From an uncultured Pseudomonadota bacterium (lineage in GTDB: Bacteria; Myxococcota_A; UBA796; CAJQPC01), in NCBI GenBank assembly GCA_913060515.1, contig CAJXRZ010000029.1:1-64000 (forward strand): DNA of 64,000 bases. The letters are read 5' to 3'. Both the position numbers and the translations under genes were made by a program. Shown here piece after piece: positions 49,988 to 58,467 of the stretch (the first letter of the stretch is position 1; every line of letters begins with the position of its first letter). Below the pieces are notes generated by a model. It had not been told where the DNA came from. It did no database searches and was given only the letters and a program-made list of their open reading frames with translations.

Positions 49988-50695
49988 TCAGCTCCTGGGG
50001 CCCAACTCCACGCCCTCTCGGGCCCGCATCGCCGCCACGAAGCTCTTCACTCTGTAGGGCTCCTCGTCTGGGAAGCGCTGCTCACTCATGCGCAGCTGGT
50101 CCAAGCGGTCCACTCGGAAGCTTCGGTAGTCCTGGCGCAAGGTGCACCAGGCCGCCAGGGTCCAGGTTGAGGTCCAGAACCAGAGCCCCAGGGGGTAGAG
50201 CACGCGGGTGCTCTCAAGGCCTTGCCGGTCCACGTAGTCGGTCTCCAGACAACGCCTCTGAGAGAGAGCGTCTCGAACCAAGGCCAGCTTGCTCTGGTCC
50301 TCGGCTCTGGGTCTGGAGGGGATGGTGTACAGGGCCGTGTTGTCCAGCCAGCTCTCCTGAGCAGGCGGCAGAACGGCGCTGAGCTTGTCCAAGGCAGACT
50401 TTGCCGCGGCCTGCAGCTCTGGGTCGCCCCAGCGGTCGACGAGGCGGGCACCAAAGACCAGCGCCTGCACCTCTTCAACGTCCAGCATGATGGGCGGCAG
50501 GGCCCCGCTCTTCTCCAGGCGGTAGCCCACGCCGGCCTCGCCGCGGATCTCTACGCCGTTGTCGACCAGCTGCTGCACATCTCGGTAGATGGTGCGCTCG
50601 CTGACATGTAGGTGCCGGGCCAGCTCCGCCGCGGTCGCAATGCGGCGGCGGCGGAGAAAGGCCAGGAGTCGGTAGAGGCGGTCTGCGCGGGACAT
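49988..50695 (-). CDS. HTH and WYL-domain transcriptional regulator
   Basis: Predicted 235-residue YafY-type regulator. Residues 3-60 are a helix-turn-helix of the HTH-11 type (AAELARHLHVSERTIYRDVQQLVDNGVEIRGEAG). Residues 140-220 are the WYL ligand domain, with YVDRQGLESTRVLYPLGLWFWTSTWTLAAWC. WYL domains sense ligands such as nucleotides in DNA damage and defence contexts. The target is unknown; a 214-nt non-coding stretch with a long inverted repeat lies upstream. Confidence 0.92.
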   Translation of the reverse strand: MSRADRLYRLLAFLRRRRIATAAELARHLHVSERTIYRDVQQLVDNGVEIRGEAGVGYRLEKSGALPPIMLDVEEVQALVFGARLVDRWGDPELQAAAKSALDKLSAVLPPAQESWLDNTALYTIPSRPRAEDQSKLALVRDALSQRRCLETDYVDRQGLESTRVLYPLGLWFWTSTWTLAAWCTLRQDYRSFRVDRLDQLRMSEQRFPDEEPYRVKSFVAAMRAREGVELGPRS

Positions 50696-50750
50696 AGGGC
50701 GATGGATAGTATCCAGGCCGACCCGCTGCCGCCGTCCGCGCGAGGCTTAC

Positions 50751-50909
50751 TGACGTGATCCGAACTGTTGATCCTGCTGTCGCGAAGAACCGGGACCTGC
50801 TGGCAAGGCGCGAGACCGAAGGCGTGCGCTAGCCCGTCGAGCGTTGAGCAACGCCGCCAGAGGGTTCCGGGGCGAGTGAGGGCAGGCTCAAGCAGGAGTG
50901 ATCACGTCA
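50751..50909. repeat. 10-bp inverted repeat flanking a 139-bp non-coding segment
   Basis: TGACGTGATC at 50751-50760 and GATCACGTCA at 50900-50909 are perfect inverted copies. The segment between them has no convincing gene. The right arm ends one base before the DoxX stop codon. It could be a small relic element, a long-range hairpin or paired operators; no target-site duplication is clear. Confidence 0.5.
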
Positions 50910-51302
50910 TTACGTTGCGCTCGCTTGCTCTGCGGCCGCCTTGGAGCGCATCCGCCAGGTGGCGTAAGCGCCAGCTCCGACAGCCAGAATCACCAGGGGT
51001 GGCACCACGCCAGCCCAGTCTCCGGCAGCGCCGTGCAGGTAGGAGGCGCCGGTCAGGTCAAAGGCAAAGCCAGCAAAGGCCCACTCCTTTATGCGGTTGG
51101 TGTTTGGCAAGAGCACGGCGACAACGCCCAAGAGCTTCCAGATCCCCAGCAAGGTCAGCAGCGCGAGGGGAAGGCCAAGGGTCACCATCATGTCGACCGC
51201 AACCTGAGGCTGGACCAGGTCTGCGATGGCGCCTGGTAGGACCATCAGGCAGAACAGGCCGGTGGAGAGGAAGTAGGCGATCTTCAGTTGTTTCTCGGAC
51301 AT
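50910..51302 (-). CDS. DoxX-family membrane protein
   Basis: Predicted 130-residue protein with four helices. The segment LLGIWKLLGVVAVLLPNTNRIKEWAFAGFAFDLTGASYLH is typical of DoxX-like proteins (DoxX_2 type). Members are linked to oxidative or thiol stress and electron transfer, but roles are uncertain. ATG 51302 follows TTGGAGGA. It is divergent from a LysR gene, with a palindromic site between them, so it is the likely target of that regulator. Confidence 0.88.
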   Translation of the reverse strand: MSEKQLKIAYFLSTGLFCLMVLPGAIADLVQPQVAVDMMVTLGLPLALLTLLGIWKLLGVVAVLLPNTNRIKEWAFAGFAFDLTGASYLHGAAGDWAGVVPPLVILAVGAGAYATWRMRSKAAAEQASAT

Positions 51303-51352
51303 TGAGTCCTCCAAGGTGGGGTGACTCTGTTCTATACTTGCACCAATCGATA

Positions 51353-51371
51353 TCCAAGGGCCCATATTGGA
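51353..51371. promoter_or_regulatory. Probable LysR-type operator in the DoxX-LysR gap
   Basis: TCCAA (51353-51357) and TTGGA (51367-51371) form an inverted repeat around a 9-nt centre in the divergent gap, matching the size of LysR-family boxes. TATACT at 51333-51338 is a candidate -10 element. Confidence 0.5.
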
Positions 51372-51396
51372 CATCAGTAGACAGGATTCATTACGA

Positions 51397-52293
51397 ATGA
51401 GCGCAGCAGAAGACTTTGAGGAGTTCGTGACCATCCTGGATGCCGGGAGCCTCACGGCGGCCGCCCAACGGCTCGGCATTCCCAGGCCCACCTTGAGCCG
51501 ACGCTTGGCCCGACTGGAATCGCGGCTTGGGGTGCGCCTCATCCACCGCACGACACGCCGCATCGCCGCCACCCAGGAAGGCACCGAGCTCTATGCAAAG
51601 GCTCGGCTCATCGTGCGTGCTGCGCAAGACGCCGAGGCGGCGGTGCGCAGAATCGACGGGGTGCCCCGGGGCCTCCTTCGTGTCTCCGTGCCCTCGGAGA
51701 TGCCGCACGCCGCGATGGCCAGCTGGGTCGCCGAGTTCTTGGAGACCTACCCGCAGGTTCGAATGGAGCTGGTCGCCTCGGCCGGTCCCATGGACCTGAT
51801 TGGCGGGGAGTTCGACATCGCCCTTCGCTTGGGCCCCGTCGACGCGCCCAATCTTGTGGTGCGTACCCTGGCCAGGGACCTGCAGGTCGCCGTGGTCGCT
51901 CCCGCTTACTTGGCCGCCGGCGGCCCCATCCAGCTCGCCGACCTGCAAGAGCGCTCCTGCATCCGCGGCTTCATGCCGGACGGCACTCCGGAGTCCACCT
52001 GGCCCCTCCTGGACGGCGGCCGCGCCCAGGTCGGCGGCCGCCTGGTCAGCAATCAGATGGGCCAGCGCCTGTACATGGCCCGAGCGGGACTCGGCGTTGC
52101 CTTGGTGGTGGACCGTCTGGTGCGTCAGGACTTGGCGGATGGAACCTTGGTGCCAGTGCTTCCAGGGCTCTTGGGCAGGCGAGAGCCCCTCTGTCTCTGC
52201 TACCCAGAGCGCAGCTTCATGGCGCCCAAGACCCGGGCCTTCTCCGAGTTCATGAACGCCAAGATTCAGGGCATCCGCCAGGCCAAGCCCTGA
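51397..52293 (+). CDS. LysR-family transcriptional regulator
   Basis: Predicted 298-residue LysR-type regulator. The N-terminal helix-turn-helix (GSLTAAAQRLGIPRPTLSRRLARLE) is of the CrgA-like subgroup, with LGVRLIHRTTRRIAATQEG following. ATG 51397 is favoured; TTG 51367 would add ten residues inside the predicted operator. It is divergent from DoxX and convergent with the VOC gene, a typical arrangement for LysR with small redox genes. Confidence 0.92.
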   Translation: MSAAEDFEEFVTILDAGSLTAAAQRLGIPRPTLSRRLARLESRLGVRLIHRTTRRIAATQEGTELYAKARLIVRAAQDAEAAVRRIDGVPRGLLRVSVPSEMPHAAMASWVAEFLETYPQVRMELVASAGPMDLIGGEFDIALRLGPVDAPNLVVRTLARDLQVAVVAPAYLAAGGPIQLADLQERSCIRGFMPDGTPESTWPLLDGGRAQVGGRLVSNQMGQRLYMARAGLGVALVVDRLVRQDLADGTLVPVLPGLLGRREPLCLCYPERSFMAPKTRAFSEFMNAKIQGIRQAKP

Positions 52294-52310
52294 GCGCCTC
52301 GAGGCTCAGG
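52289..52310. terminator. Hairpin spanning two convergent stop codons
   Basis: CCTGAGC and GCTCAGG form a 7-bp stem with an 8-nt loop that covers the stop codons of the LysR and VOC genes. It has no T-tract. It probably acts as a shared 3' end structure for both transcripts. Confidence 0.5.
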
Positions 52311-52713
52311 CGGGCATGACGTGGAAGAAGTCCAGCACCACACCGGCCGGATCCATCACATGAACGCTGCGCCAGCCCCAAGGCTTGTCCGATGCACGGG
52401 CGTGCACGGGGATCTTCTGGGCATCGAGCTTCTTCTCCAAGGCGTCCGCATCAGCCACCGGGATGGAGAGCACAAAGCCTTGGCTGTAGGTGGCTGGAGG
52501 AGCTGGAGACTTCATGAAGGCCAGCTCGGGACCTGCCTGGCCAGCTGGCGTCAGCTGGACCTGTAGGTACTCGGGCAGATCATGGGTCAGTGGCATGCCC
52601 AAGCCCTCGCTGTAGAAGGCTTTGACGGCGTCCAGGTCCTGCACGAAGACCAGCGGGAAGGAGCGGGTCAGGTTGGTGGGCAGGGCTGGGTTTGCAGGGA
52701 TGTTGGTGATCAT
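52306..52713 (-). CDS. VOC-family (glyoxalase-like) protein
   Basis: Predicted 135-residue protein of the vicinal oxygen chelate superfamily. VFVQDLDAVKAFYSEGLGMPL is the first beta-alpha-beta module and VHVMDPAGVVLDFFHV the end of the second. The typical metal-binding positions are only partly conserved, so it may be an enzyme or a binding protein. ATG 52713 has AAGGA eight bases upstream. The gene follows LysR tail to tail. Confidence 0.9.
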   Translation of the reverse strand: MITNIPANPALPTNLTRSFPLVFVQDLDAVKAFYSEGLGMPLTHDLPEYLQVQLTPAGQAGPELAFMKSPAPPATYSQGFVLSIPVADADALEKKLDAQKIPVHARASDKPWGWRSVHVMDPAGVVLDFFHVMPA

Positions 52714-52778
52714 TTCAGGTGTCCTTGTCTGTGGTTTCTCGCCGCGTTTTGGGCGGCACACAGACAAGGTAGGGGGGG

Positions 52779-52809
52779 CTCCTGTCAGGGAGTGTCAGGA
52801 GGGTTTTTT
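52779..52809 (+). terminator. Weak hairpin with T6 tract
   Basis: CTCCTG (52779-52784) and CAGGAG (52796-52801) can pair around an 11-nt loop and are followed by TTTTTT on the plus strand. No plus-strand gene ends nearby, and on the minus strand the T-run becomes an A-run at the end of the small membrane gene. Its role is unclear. Confidence 0.3.
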
Positions 52810-52812
52810 AGC

Positions 52813-53079
52813 TCACTCCGCCTGACTCTTGAGCCCGCCGGTCTTGCTCAGCTTGGAGAGCACGAACTTGACGATGGCCACCCCAAGAAACACAAAAGGG
52901 AAGCCGTGCAGGAGCAGGTCAAAGTAGTCCATCAGCCCCATGCCCTCGGCGCCGCCGGCCAGCCAGCGCAGCTTTCCGAGGATGTGTGGCTCGGGTTGGA
53001 AGGGGGCCAGCCCCAGAGTCATGCTGAGCAGGGCCCAGAAGCCCACCTGGTTCAGCGTGTTGTTCTCTTGCTTGGCCAT
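52813..53079 (-). CDS. Conserved small membrane protein
   Basis: Predicted 88-residue protein with two helices. The stretch GLAPFQPEPHILGKLRWLAGG and DYFDLLLHGFPF recall a family of small two-helix proteins often labelled RND transporter in databases, although they are far too short to be transporters. Start ATG 53079 has GGAG six bases upstream. Function is unknown. Confidence 0.65.
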   Translation of the reverse strand: MAKQENNTLNQVGFWALLSMTLGLAPFQPEPHILGKLRWLAGGAEGMGLMDYFDLLLHGFPFVFLGVAIVKFVLSKLSKTGGLKSQAE

Positions 53080-53238
53080 GTCGGCTCCAAGTCGGGATGG
53101 GTCTTTGTTCACCCGAGAGAGAGCAGGTCAATGATCAAGTCGATGCAGCGCGATGTGGATCAGGATCGGTGCCCTTTCAGCCGGGAGTGACCCACATCGC
53201 CTCCTGGGAAGGGCCAGTCGCTGGCTCAGCGGATCAGC

Positions 53239-53261
53239 GGGCCTCAGGCGTCCTGAGGCCC
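53239..53261 (-). terminator. Strong GC-rich hairpin without T-tract
   Basis: GGGCCTCAGG and CCTGAGGCCC form a perfect 10-bp stem with a 3-nt loop, 14 nt after the stop of the hypothetical gene at 53276. There is no T-run behind it. It is probably a transcript-end stabiliser or an atypical terminator. Confidence 0.55.
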
Positions 53262-53275
53262 ACCGAGAACCAGGC

Positions 53276-54127
53276 TCAGCCCAGGCGGTCGTCCTTGACC
53301 AGGGCAGCACGCGCGATGGCCTCGGCTGCGAGACGAGCACCCAGCAGGCGGTAGACGGGCAGCAGGTCTGCGGCGGTGGCCACCACGCCGGTGATGGAGT
53401 CCGCGCTCTGAGCCACGCGAGGCAGGGCGTTCTTGGCGCTCTCGGCGATGGGGCCCACGTACTTGCTGGCCAGGTCGATCTTCTCGCCCAAACCGCCGGA
53501 CAGCATGCTGAGCATGGAGCCGGCATCTCCGCCGCTGAAGCCGCCCAGGAGGCTCAGGCGCTTGAGCTGGGAGCCCCCCTCACGGTCCATCATGCCCTGG
53601 AAGAGGCCGGCGCCTCCGCTGGCGAGCTCGTCTGCGAAGGGCAGGGCGACCTCGATGGCGGCGAAGTACAGGGCCAGGCTCTGACCTGCGGGGAGAGACC
53701 AGAAAGCCTCGGCCTTCTCCTTGGCGCTGCCGTCAAAGCCCTTGTGTACCATCCAGCCCATCGCCAGCGCCTTGAGCACGGCGTCCTTGCGTTGCTGCTC
53801 GTTCACGTCGATGCCAGCGCCTTCCTTGCGCTTGAAGAAGAAGCCCAGGGTCTTGCGAACGCCGGTGATGGCCGCGTAGGCGCCGTCGCCTTTGTCGACC
53901 AGATCCGAGACACGCAGGATGTCCTGAAAGCGCTCCTCCTTTTCCATCTCGTGGGCGATGGCCTTGGCCCGGGAGCTGGCCCGGGGGTTCATGGAGCGCA
54001 CTGCGTCAGAGAGGCTGGTGTAGGGATGCAGCTTGGGAGCCCCCGGAACAACGCTGTGCAAGGACGCCAGCACCTTCATGGTGGGCTTTTCTGGGAGAAT
54101 GGACGAAAGGACGCTGTCAATGGACAT
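53276..54127 (-). CDS. Hypothetical protein
   Basis: Predicted 283-residue, mostly helical protein without a signal peptide or membrane helix. Ala/Gly-rich segments such as LLGGFSGGDAGSMLSMLSGGLG fill the second half. ATG 54127 has GGAG six bases upstream; the ORF could also start earlier, but that would reach the promoter of the divergent gene. No family is recognised. A strong hairpin follows the stop. Confidence 0.65.
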   Translation of the reverse strand: MSIDSVLSSILPEKPTMKVLASLHSVVPGAPKLHPYTSLSDAVRSMNPRASSRAKAIAHEMEKEERFQDILRVSDLVDKGDGAYAAITGVRKTLGFFFKRKEGAGIDVNEQQRKDAVLKALAMGWMVHKGFDGSAKEKAEAFWSLPAGQSLALYFAAIEVALPFADELASGGAGLFQGMMDREGGSQLKRLSLLGGFSGGDAGSMLSMLSGGLGEKIDLASKYVGPIAESAKNALPRVAQSADSITGVVATAADLLPVYRLLGARLAAEAIARAALVKDDRLG

Positions 54128-54180
54128 GTGGGCTCCAGGTTTGAGGTGACCTAACCTCACGGCCCGGGGCTGTGCTGACT

Positions 54181-55419
54181 ATGCTCTTGCCTATGCTGAC
54201 CCTTCTGCTGAGTGCTTCGGCCCACGCCCACGCAGGCGCTGAGATCACCGCCATTGACTGGAACCCTGCCGGCGTCGAGGCCAGCTTTGGCCTGTTGCTG
54301 CCTGGCGTAGACGGATTGGACTGGGTCTGCCATGAGGCGGTCACCACGCCGGACTCCCTGCTGACCCCTGGCTACACCGCCAGCCCCAGCGGCGTCTGGC
54401 TGGCCACCGTGCCCAACCGTGCCCAAGCGCGCGACCCGGAGGTCACCCTCTACCGGAGTGTCGATGGCTGCGCGTGGGACGCGGTCGCGGGCATTGAGCC
54501 CTACGTGCTGAGCTCGGTCGCTTTCGTCGATGAGGATGTGGTGGTGGGGGTCACGGCAGACCTGGAGGCCCAGGACAACGGCATCCTGCGCAGCGTGGAC
54601 GGCGGGGTGACCTGGAGCCAAGTCTCCGACTGGCCAGGGCAGCGCCTCTCGGTGTCCGCCGTCGTCGCCGAATCGCAGGTGTGGACCGCCAGCTTCCTGG
54701 TCGACTCCCCCAATGAAGCCCAGCTGCATCGCTCCCTGAATGGCGGCGCAACGTGGTCCACCACCGCCTTGGATCTCTCCTCTGTGGCGCCGGAGACCGG
54801 CACTCTGTCGGTGAAGGTGCTCGCCGCAGACCAGAGCAGGGTTTGGATTGGTCTGGGCCTCTCCGGCGGACACCAGCTCCTTCTGGTCGACGGGGAGAGC
54901 CAGAGCTTCGTGCACACCGAGGATGGCTCGCTCATCGATGGTGGGGTGGACACCCAAGGTGGGGTCTGGATCGTGGAGGGCGCACGGGACCTGCTCTACT
55001 CGGCTGATGGGGTGCAATTCACGGCAGTCGAAGGCGGCATTCCAGCGATCGGCGTCGCGATGGATGGGGACTTGGCCATGCTCTCGGGCTCCGCGATTCT
55101 CACGGACAACCTGGTGTTCTCCTTTACGCCTCAGGGGGAGCTTGAGGTGGTCTACGGGCCTGGAGACGTCGCACGCGCCTTGGACTGCCCTCAGGGCACT
55201 GAAGGCGCCGAGATCTGTGGGCCGCTCTGGGAGCAGGTGCTCTTGCCAGCCCCGGACACGGGAGAGGGGCCCACGGAGCCCTGGGTGCTGGATACCTCTG
55301 GCCAGGACAGCGGCACGCCCAAGGCTGAGGGCTGTGACTGCAGCAGCCTGAGCGCCACGGCCGGAGGAGGCTGGCTCCTGTTGGCTGGGGTGCTGCTGCT
55401 CAGGCGCCGCCGCTCATGA
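54181..55419 (+). CDS. Exported Asp-box repeat protein with MYXO-CTERM-type tail
   Basis: Predicted 412-residue exported protein, leader MLLPMLTLLLSASAHA. Several Asp-box (BNR) motifs are visible, SVDGGVTWSQ, SLNGGATWST and SADG, pointing to a beta-propeller of the sialidase or photosystem-stability type, which in such proteins usually binds glycans or other ligands. The C-terminus has an Asp/Thr/Gly linker, EGCDCSSLS, a hydrophobic stretch and LLLRRRRS, a MYXO-CTERM-like tail. GTG 54172 and ATG 54193 are alternative starts. The TGA overlaps the ATG of the cytochrome gene (ATGA), so the two are coupled. Confidence 0.8.
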   Translation: MLLPMLTLLLSASAHAHAGAEITAIDWNPAGVEASFGLLLPGVDGLDWVCHEAVTTPDSLLTPGYTASPSGVWLATVPNRAQARDPEVTLYRSVDGCAWDAVAGIEPYVLSSVAFVDEDVVVGVTADLEAQDNGILRSVDGGVTWSQVSDWPGQRLSVSAVVAESQVWTASFLVDSPNEAQLHRSLNGGATWSTTALDLSSVAPETGTLSVKVLAADQSRVWIGLGLSGGHQLLLVDGESQSFVHTEDGSLIDGGVDTQGGVWIVEGARDLLYSADGVQFTAVEGGIPAIGVAMDGDLAMLSGSAILTDNLVFSFTPQGELEVVYGPGDVARALDCPQGTEGAEICGPLWEQVLLPAPDTGEGPTEPWVLDTSGQDSGTPKAEGCDCSSLSATAGGGWLLLAGVLLLRRRRS

Positions 55420-56696
55420 TTCTCTTGCTGCTGGCTTGCGGTACCCAGCGCGATGTTGCTGAGCTGGACCCAGCGAGCTGCGCGGAGTGCCACCCTGCCC
55501 AGTATCAGGAGTGGGAGGGCAGCATGCATGCCCACGCTGCAGACGACCCGGTCTTTCTGGCGCTCAATGCGAAAGCGGTGGCCACAGATGGCGTGCCCGA
55601 GGACTTCTGCGTGAGCTGCCATGCACCCGTTGCGCTGGCGCTGGGTGAGACCCAAGACGGCCTGAACTTGGAGAGCGTGCCCCAGTCGATGAAGGGGGTG
55701 GGCTGCACCTTCTGCCACCAGCTTGAGGAGGCCACTGGGCCAGCAAACGGTGCTGTGAGCTGGGTCTGGGATGGGGTGATGCGGGGTGCATTGGATGACC
55801 CGCTCAAGACCGACGCCCACAAGAACGCCTACGGGGCTGCCTTGGACCGCGATGCGCCAGAGAGCAGCCAGGTCTGTGGTTCCTGCCATGACGTTGTCTT
55901 GCCCAGCGGACTGCACCTGGAGCAGAGCTATGTCGAGTGGGAGGCCTCGGTCTTCTCAGAGGGGCTCTCCCGGCAGAGCTGTGGGCACTGCCACCTGCCC
56001 AGCCGCCCTGGACTGGCAGCGGAGGTGGACGGCGCACAGAGTCGCCGCATCCATGACCACAGCATGCCGGGGGTGGACGTGGCCTTGGTGCCCTGGGCGG
56101 ACGCTGAGCGCCAGAAGGCCTTGGTCCAGGAGCTCCTCGACAAGACTCTGCTTGCGGAGCTCTGTGTGGTGCCCGAGGCCGCAGGCTCCAAGGTGGTCCT
56201 GACCCTAGAGAACGTGCTCGCGGGCCACAACTTCCCCAGCGGTGCCAGCCACGACCGGCGCGTTTGGGTGGAGGTGAGGGGCTACTCGTCCGGCGCACAG
56301 GTCCTGAGCAGCGGCGAGGTGTCGGAGACCGAGTCTGTGATGGCGCTACAGCAAGCGGATCTGGTGCTCTTGCACGACGAGGCGCTGACGGCTGAGGGTG
56401 AGATCAGCCACGGCATCGTCGACGCCGTCTCGGTCTCTCGTCGCGGCTTGGAGGCGCCGGAGGACTTGGGGCTGCCCCACGCCCGAAGCTACGCCTGGAG
56501 CGTGCCGGGCCAAGCCTTGGACCAAGTCGATGTGCGTGTGCGCATGCGGCCGGTGGGCCTGGACTTGCTGCAGCCGCTGCTCGACGATGGCGGGGTCACG
56601 CCCACGCAGGTCCAGGCGATGCCCATCTTCGATCTGGGCAGCACCGTGCTGCACTGGGAAGGGGAGCTGGGCAGCTGCGTGGGTGGGCAGCAGTAG
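55416..56696 (+). CDS. Pentaheme cytochrome c lipoprotein
   Basis: Predicted 426-residue lipoprotein, MILLLLAC with Cys8 lipidated. Five CxxCH heme sites lie in the first 205 residues: CAECH (22-26), CVSCH, CTFCH, CGSCH and CGHCH. The layout resembles cytochrome c554-like multiheme proteins. The remaining 220 residues are a heme-free domain beginning near LENVLAGHNFPSG. It would transfer electrons at the periplasmic or surface face, with unknown partners; cytochrome c maturation genes are not in the window. The start overlaps the preceding gene (ATGA). Confidence 0.9.
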   Translation: MILLLLACGTQRDVAELDPASCAECHPAQYQEWEGSMHAHAADDPVFLALNAKAVATDGVPEDFCVSCHAPVALALGETQDGLNLESVPQSMKGVGCTFCHQLEEATGPANGAVSWVWDGVMRGALDDPLKTDAHKNAYGAALDRDAPESSQVCGSCHDVVLPSGLHLEQSYVEWEASVFSEGLSRQSCGHCHLPSRPGLAAEVDGAQSRRIHDHSMPGVDVALVPWADAERQKALVQELLDKTLLAELCVVPEAAGSKVVLTLENVLAGHNFPSGASHDRRVWVEVRGYSSGAQVLSSGEVSETESVMALQQADLVLLHDEALTAEGEISHGIVDAVSVSRRGLEAPEDLGLPHARSYAWSVPGQALDQVDVRVRMRPVGLDLLQPLLDDGGVTPTQVQAMPIFDLGSTVLHWEGELGSCVGGQQ

Positions 56697-56702
56697 GCCG
56701 CC

Positions 56703-57107
56703 CTAAGCGTCGACGCAGAGGGCCATGGGCACGACCGCAGTCGCATCATCACAGGTGATCTCCACGTCGATCTCCCAGTAGCCACCCATGGTGAACTCCA
56801 GGTCCTGGACCTCCCAGACGTCTGCGCCCATGGACTCTACGCCGCCCAAGGGGCCGCCGTGTCCGTGGTCCGGCATGATGTGAACCACATCCACCGTGCA
56901 GCCGCTGGAGCCTGGAATGGCCAACTCCCAGGTGTTCTCACCGACCACCGGGGTGGCAGGCGAGAGGGCTTCGACGACGAGGGTGAAGGTGCCGCCCTCA
57001 AAGGTGGCACCCTGCTCCAAGGTGCTCGCGCGGGTCTCCTCCATGCAAGGAGACGCGGACATTTCCATGTCGCCCTCGCATGCCAAAAGCAGAGAGAAGA
57101 GCAGCAT
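56703..57107 (-). CDS. YtkA-like lipoprotein
   Basis: Predicted 134-residue lipoprotein (MLLFSLLLAC, Cys10). The mature domain contains VVHIMPDHGHGG and a later DLEFTMGGYWEIDVEI, typical of YtkA-like beta-sandwich proteins, some of which bind copper or act in cytochrome oxidase assembly. The Met and His-rich segment suits a metal site. It follows the NHL-like lipoprotein by 2 nt and is convergent with the pentaheme cytochrome. Confidence 0.85.
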   Translation of the reverse strand: MLLFSLLLACEGDMEMSASPCMEETRASTLEQGATFEGGTFTLVVEALSPATPVVGENTWELAIPGSSGCTVDVVHIMPDHGHGGPLGGVESMGADVWEVQDLEFTMGGYWEIDVEITCDDATAVVPMALCVDA

Positions 57108-57109
57108 GT

Positions 57110-58246
57110 TCAGCCCTTTGGGGTGATGCGAATGACTTCGTTGGCGATGGTGTCCGTGAGCCAGAGCTCATCGGGGTAGGGGGCGGTGATGCCCATCACA
57201 GCGCGGCCGATGGCCAGGCTGTCGACCTGCTCGCCGGAGTCCAGGTCAAAGGCGTAGATCGTGCCGGTCTTGTAGTCCCCGACGTAGAGCAAGCCGCTCT
57301 GAATGGCCAAGCCGGTGGGGGTGTTCAGACCGGTGATGAACTCGGTGGCTGCCACGCCATCCATCTCGTAGTGCTCGGTGCGCGGCTCATTGATGGACAG
57401 GTCGCTGCCTTGGGTGCCGGCGGTGGTGTCCAGGACCATCACGCGGCCGTTGCCGGGGTCCGAGATGTAGACCATCGCGGTGTCCTGGTCGAAGACCATG
57501 TGGTTGGACAGACCGTCGGTGTAGCTGATTCCGCCCGAGTCGTACTGCGCTGTGACGCCATCGCTGTGGTCGTCGTATCCAACGCCGTGGTCCTCGTTGA
57601 AGTCCACCATGTCGATGGTCTTGTTCAGGCCATCAAAGGTCCAGTACCGGTTGTCCCTCTCCCAGGCGATGCCGGTGCACATGGGCGTCTCGTGCTGCAT
57701 GTCCAGGTGGCTGCCCAGGTCGACGTATGTGTTGAAGAGGTCGCTGAGGTAGTCGATGGCCTCTTGGTTGGAGGTCGCGAAGACGTCCAGGTCGCTGGAC
57801 CACAGGGTGGGCCCCATGAAGTCGTTGGGGTTGCCGTTCGGGTTGTTGTAGGTGTTCCGGCTGTCCTGGCAGGTGCCGAAGGTGCCGGGCTGCCCAAAAG
57901 CGATGGAGCTCACGCCGTCCATGAAGTGCAAGGCGTAGGGGTCGATCAAGTGCTCGGTGCTCTGGGTATCCAGGCCGGCGTCGAACACGATGGTCACCGA
58001 GTCATCGGCCTCATTGACCACCCAGAGGCGGTCTGGGATCTCAGGGTCAAAGGCCAAGTCCCGAGGCACATCCAGCTTGTCGTCGGCTGTCGCGATGACG
58101 TCGATCTGGACCTTGTCCAAGTTGTTGCTTTGGTTTCCGAGCACAGCGAGACCAGGGAGCTCCACTTCTTCTTCCGCCGTCTCGCCGTTGCAGGCCACCA
58201 GGGTGATGGGCAGTAGCAGACAGGGGATCAAGGAAAGGTTTCGCAT
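57110..58246 (-). CDS. NHL/beta-propeller-like lipoprotein
   Basis: Predicted 378-residue lipoprotein with a conventional leader, MRNLSLIPCLLLPITLVAC. Repeated blade-like strands (VPRDLAFDPEIPDRLWVVNEADD, NTPTGLAIQSGLLYVGDYKTG, ITAPYPDELWLTD) suggest a beta-propeller of the NHL/SMP-30 type. ATG 58246 is preferred over an in-frame ATG two codons earlier. It heads a two-gene operon with YtkA. Ligand or substrate is unknown. Confidence 0.8.
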   Translation of the reverse strand: MRNLSLIPCLLLPITLVACNGETAEEEVELPGLAVLGNQSNNLDKVQIDVIATADDKLDVPRDLAFDPEIPDRLWVVNEADDSVTIVFDAGLDTQSTEHLIDPYALHFMDGVSSIAFGQPGTFGTCQDSRNTYNNPNGNPNDFMGPTLWSSDLDVFATSNQEAIDYLSDLFNTYVDLGSHLDMQHETPMCTGIAWERDNRYWTFDGLNKTIDMVDFNEDHGVGYDDHSDGVTAQYDSGGISYTDGLSNHMVFDQDTAMVYISDPGNGRVMVLDTTAGTQGSDLSINEPRTEHYEMDGVAATEFITGLNTPTGLAIQSGLLYVGDYKTGTIYAFDLDSGEQVDSLAIGRAVMGITAPYPDELWLTDTIANEVIRITPKG

Positions 58247-58419
58247 GTACAAGGGCTCCGGCTGGTCGTGGGGTTCGCTTAGGCTCCCTTATGCCCGCTG
58301 GTGCGCAGGGGTCACTGAAAAATTCGTGTGTCTGCGTACGGGCAGAATGCGCTGCTGGAGCAGAATCGGAGCCCTTCTTCAGGGCTTCGGCGATGGGGTT
58401 TCAGGGGGGCCCCAGAGGG

Positions 58420-58455
58420 CTTCCGCCCAGCCTGGCGATGCAAGCTGGGCGGAAG
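58420..58455 (-). terminator. 12-bp inverted repeat after the Cys-rich lipoprotein
   Basis: CTTCCGCCCAGC and GCTGGGCGGAAG are perfect 12-bp arms around a 12-nt loop, 12 nt after the stop at 58468. No T-tract follows. It is the strongest hairpin in the window and a probable transcript end. Confidence 0.6.
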
Positions 58456-58467
58456 TGGCAAGGCCGA

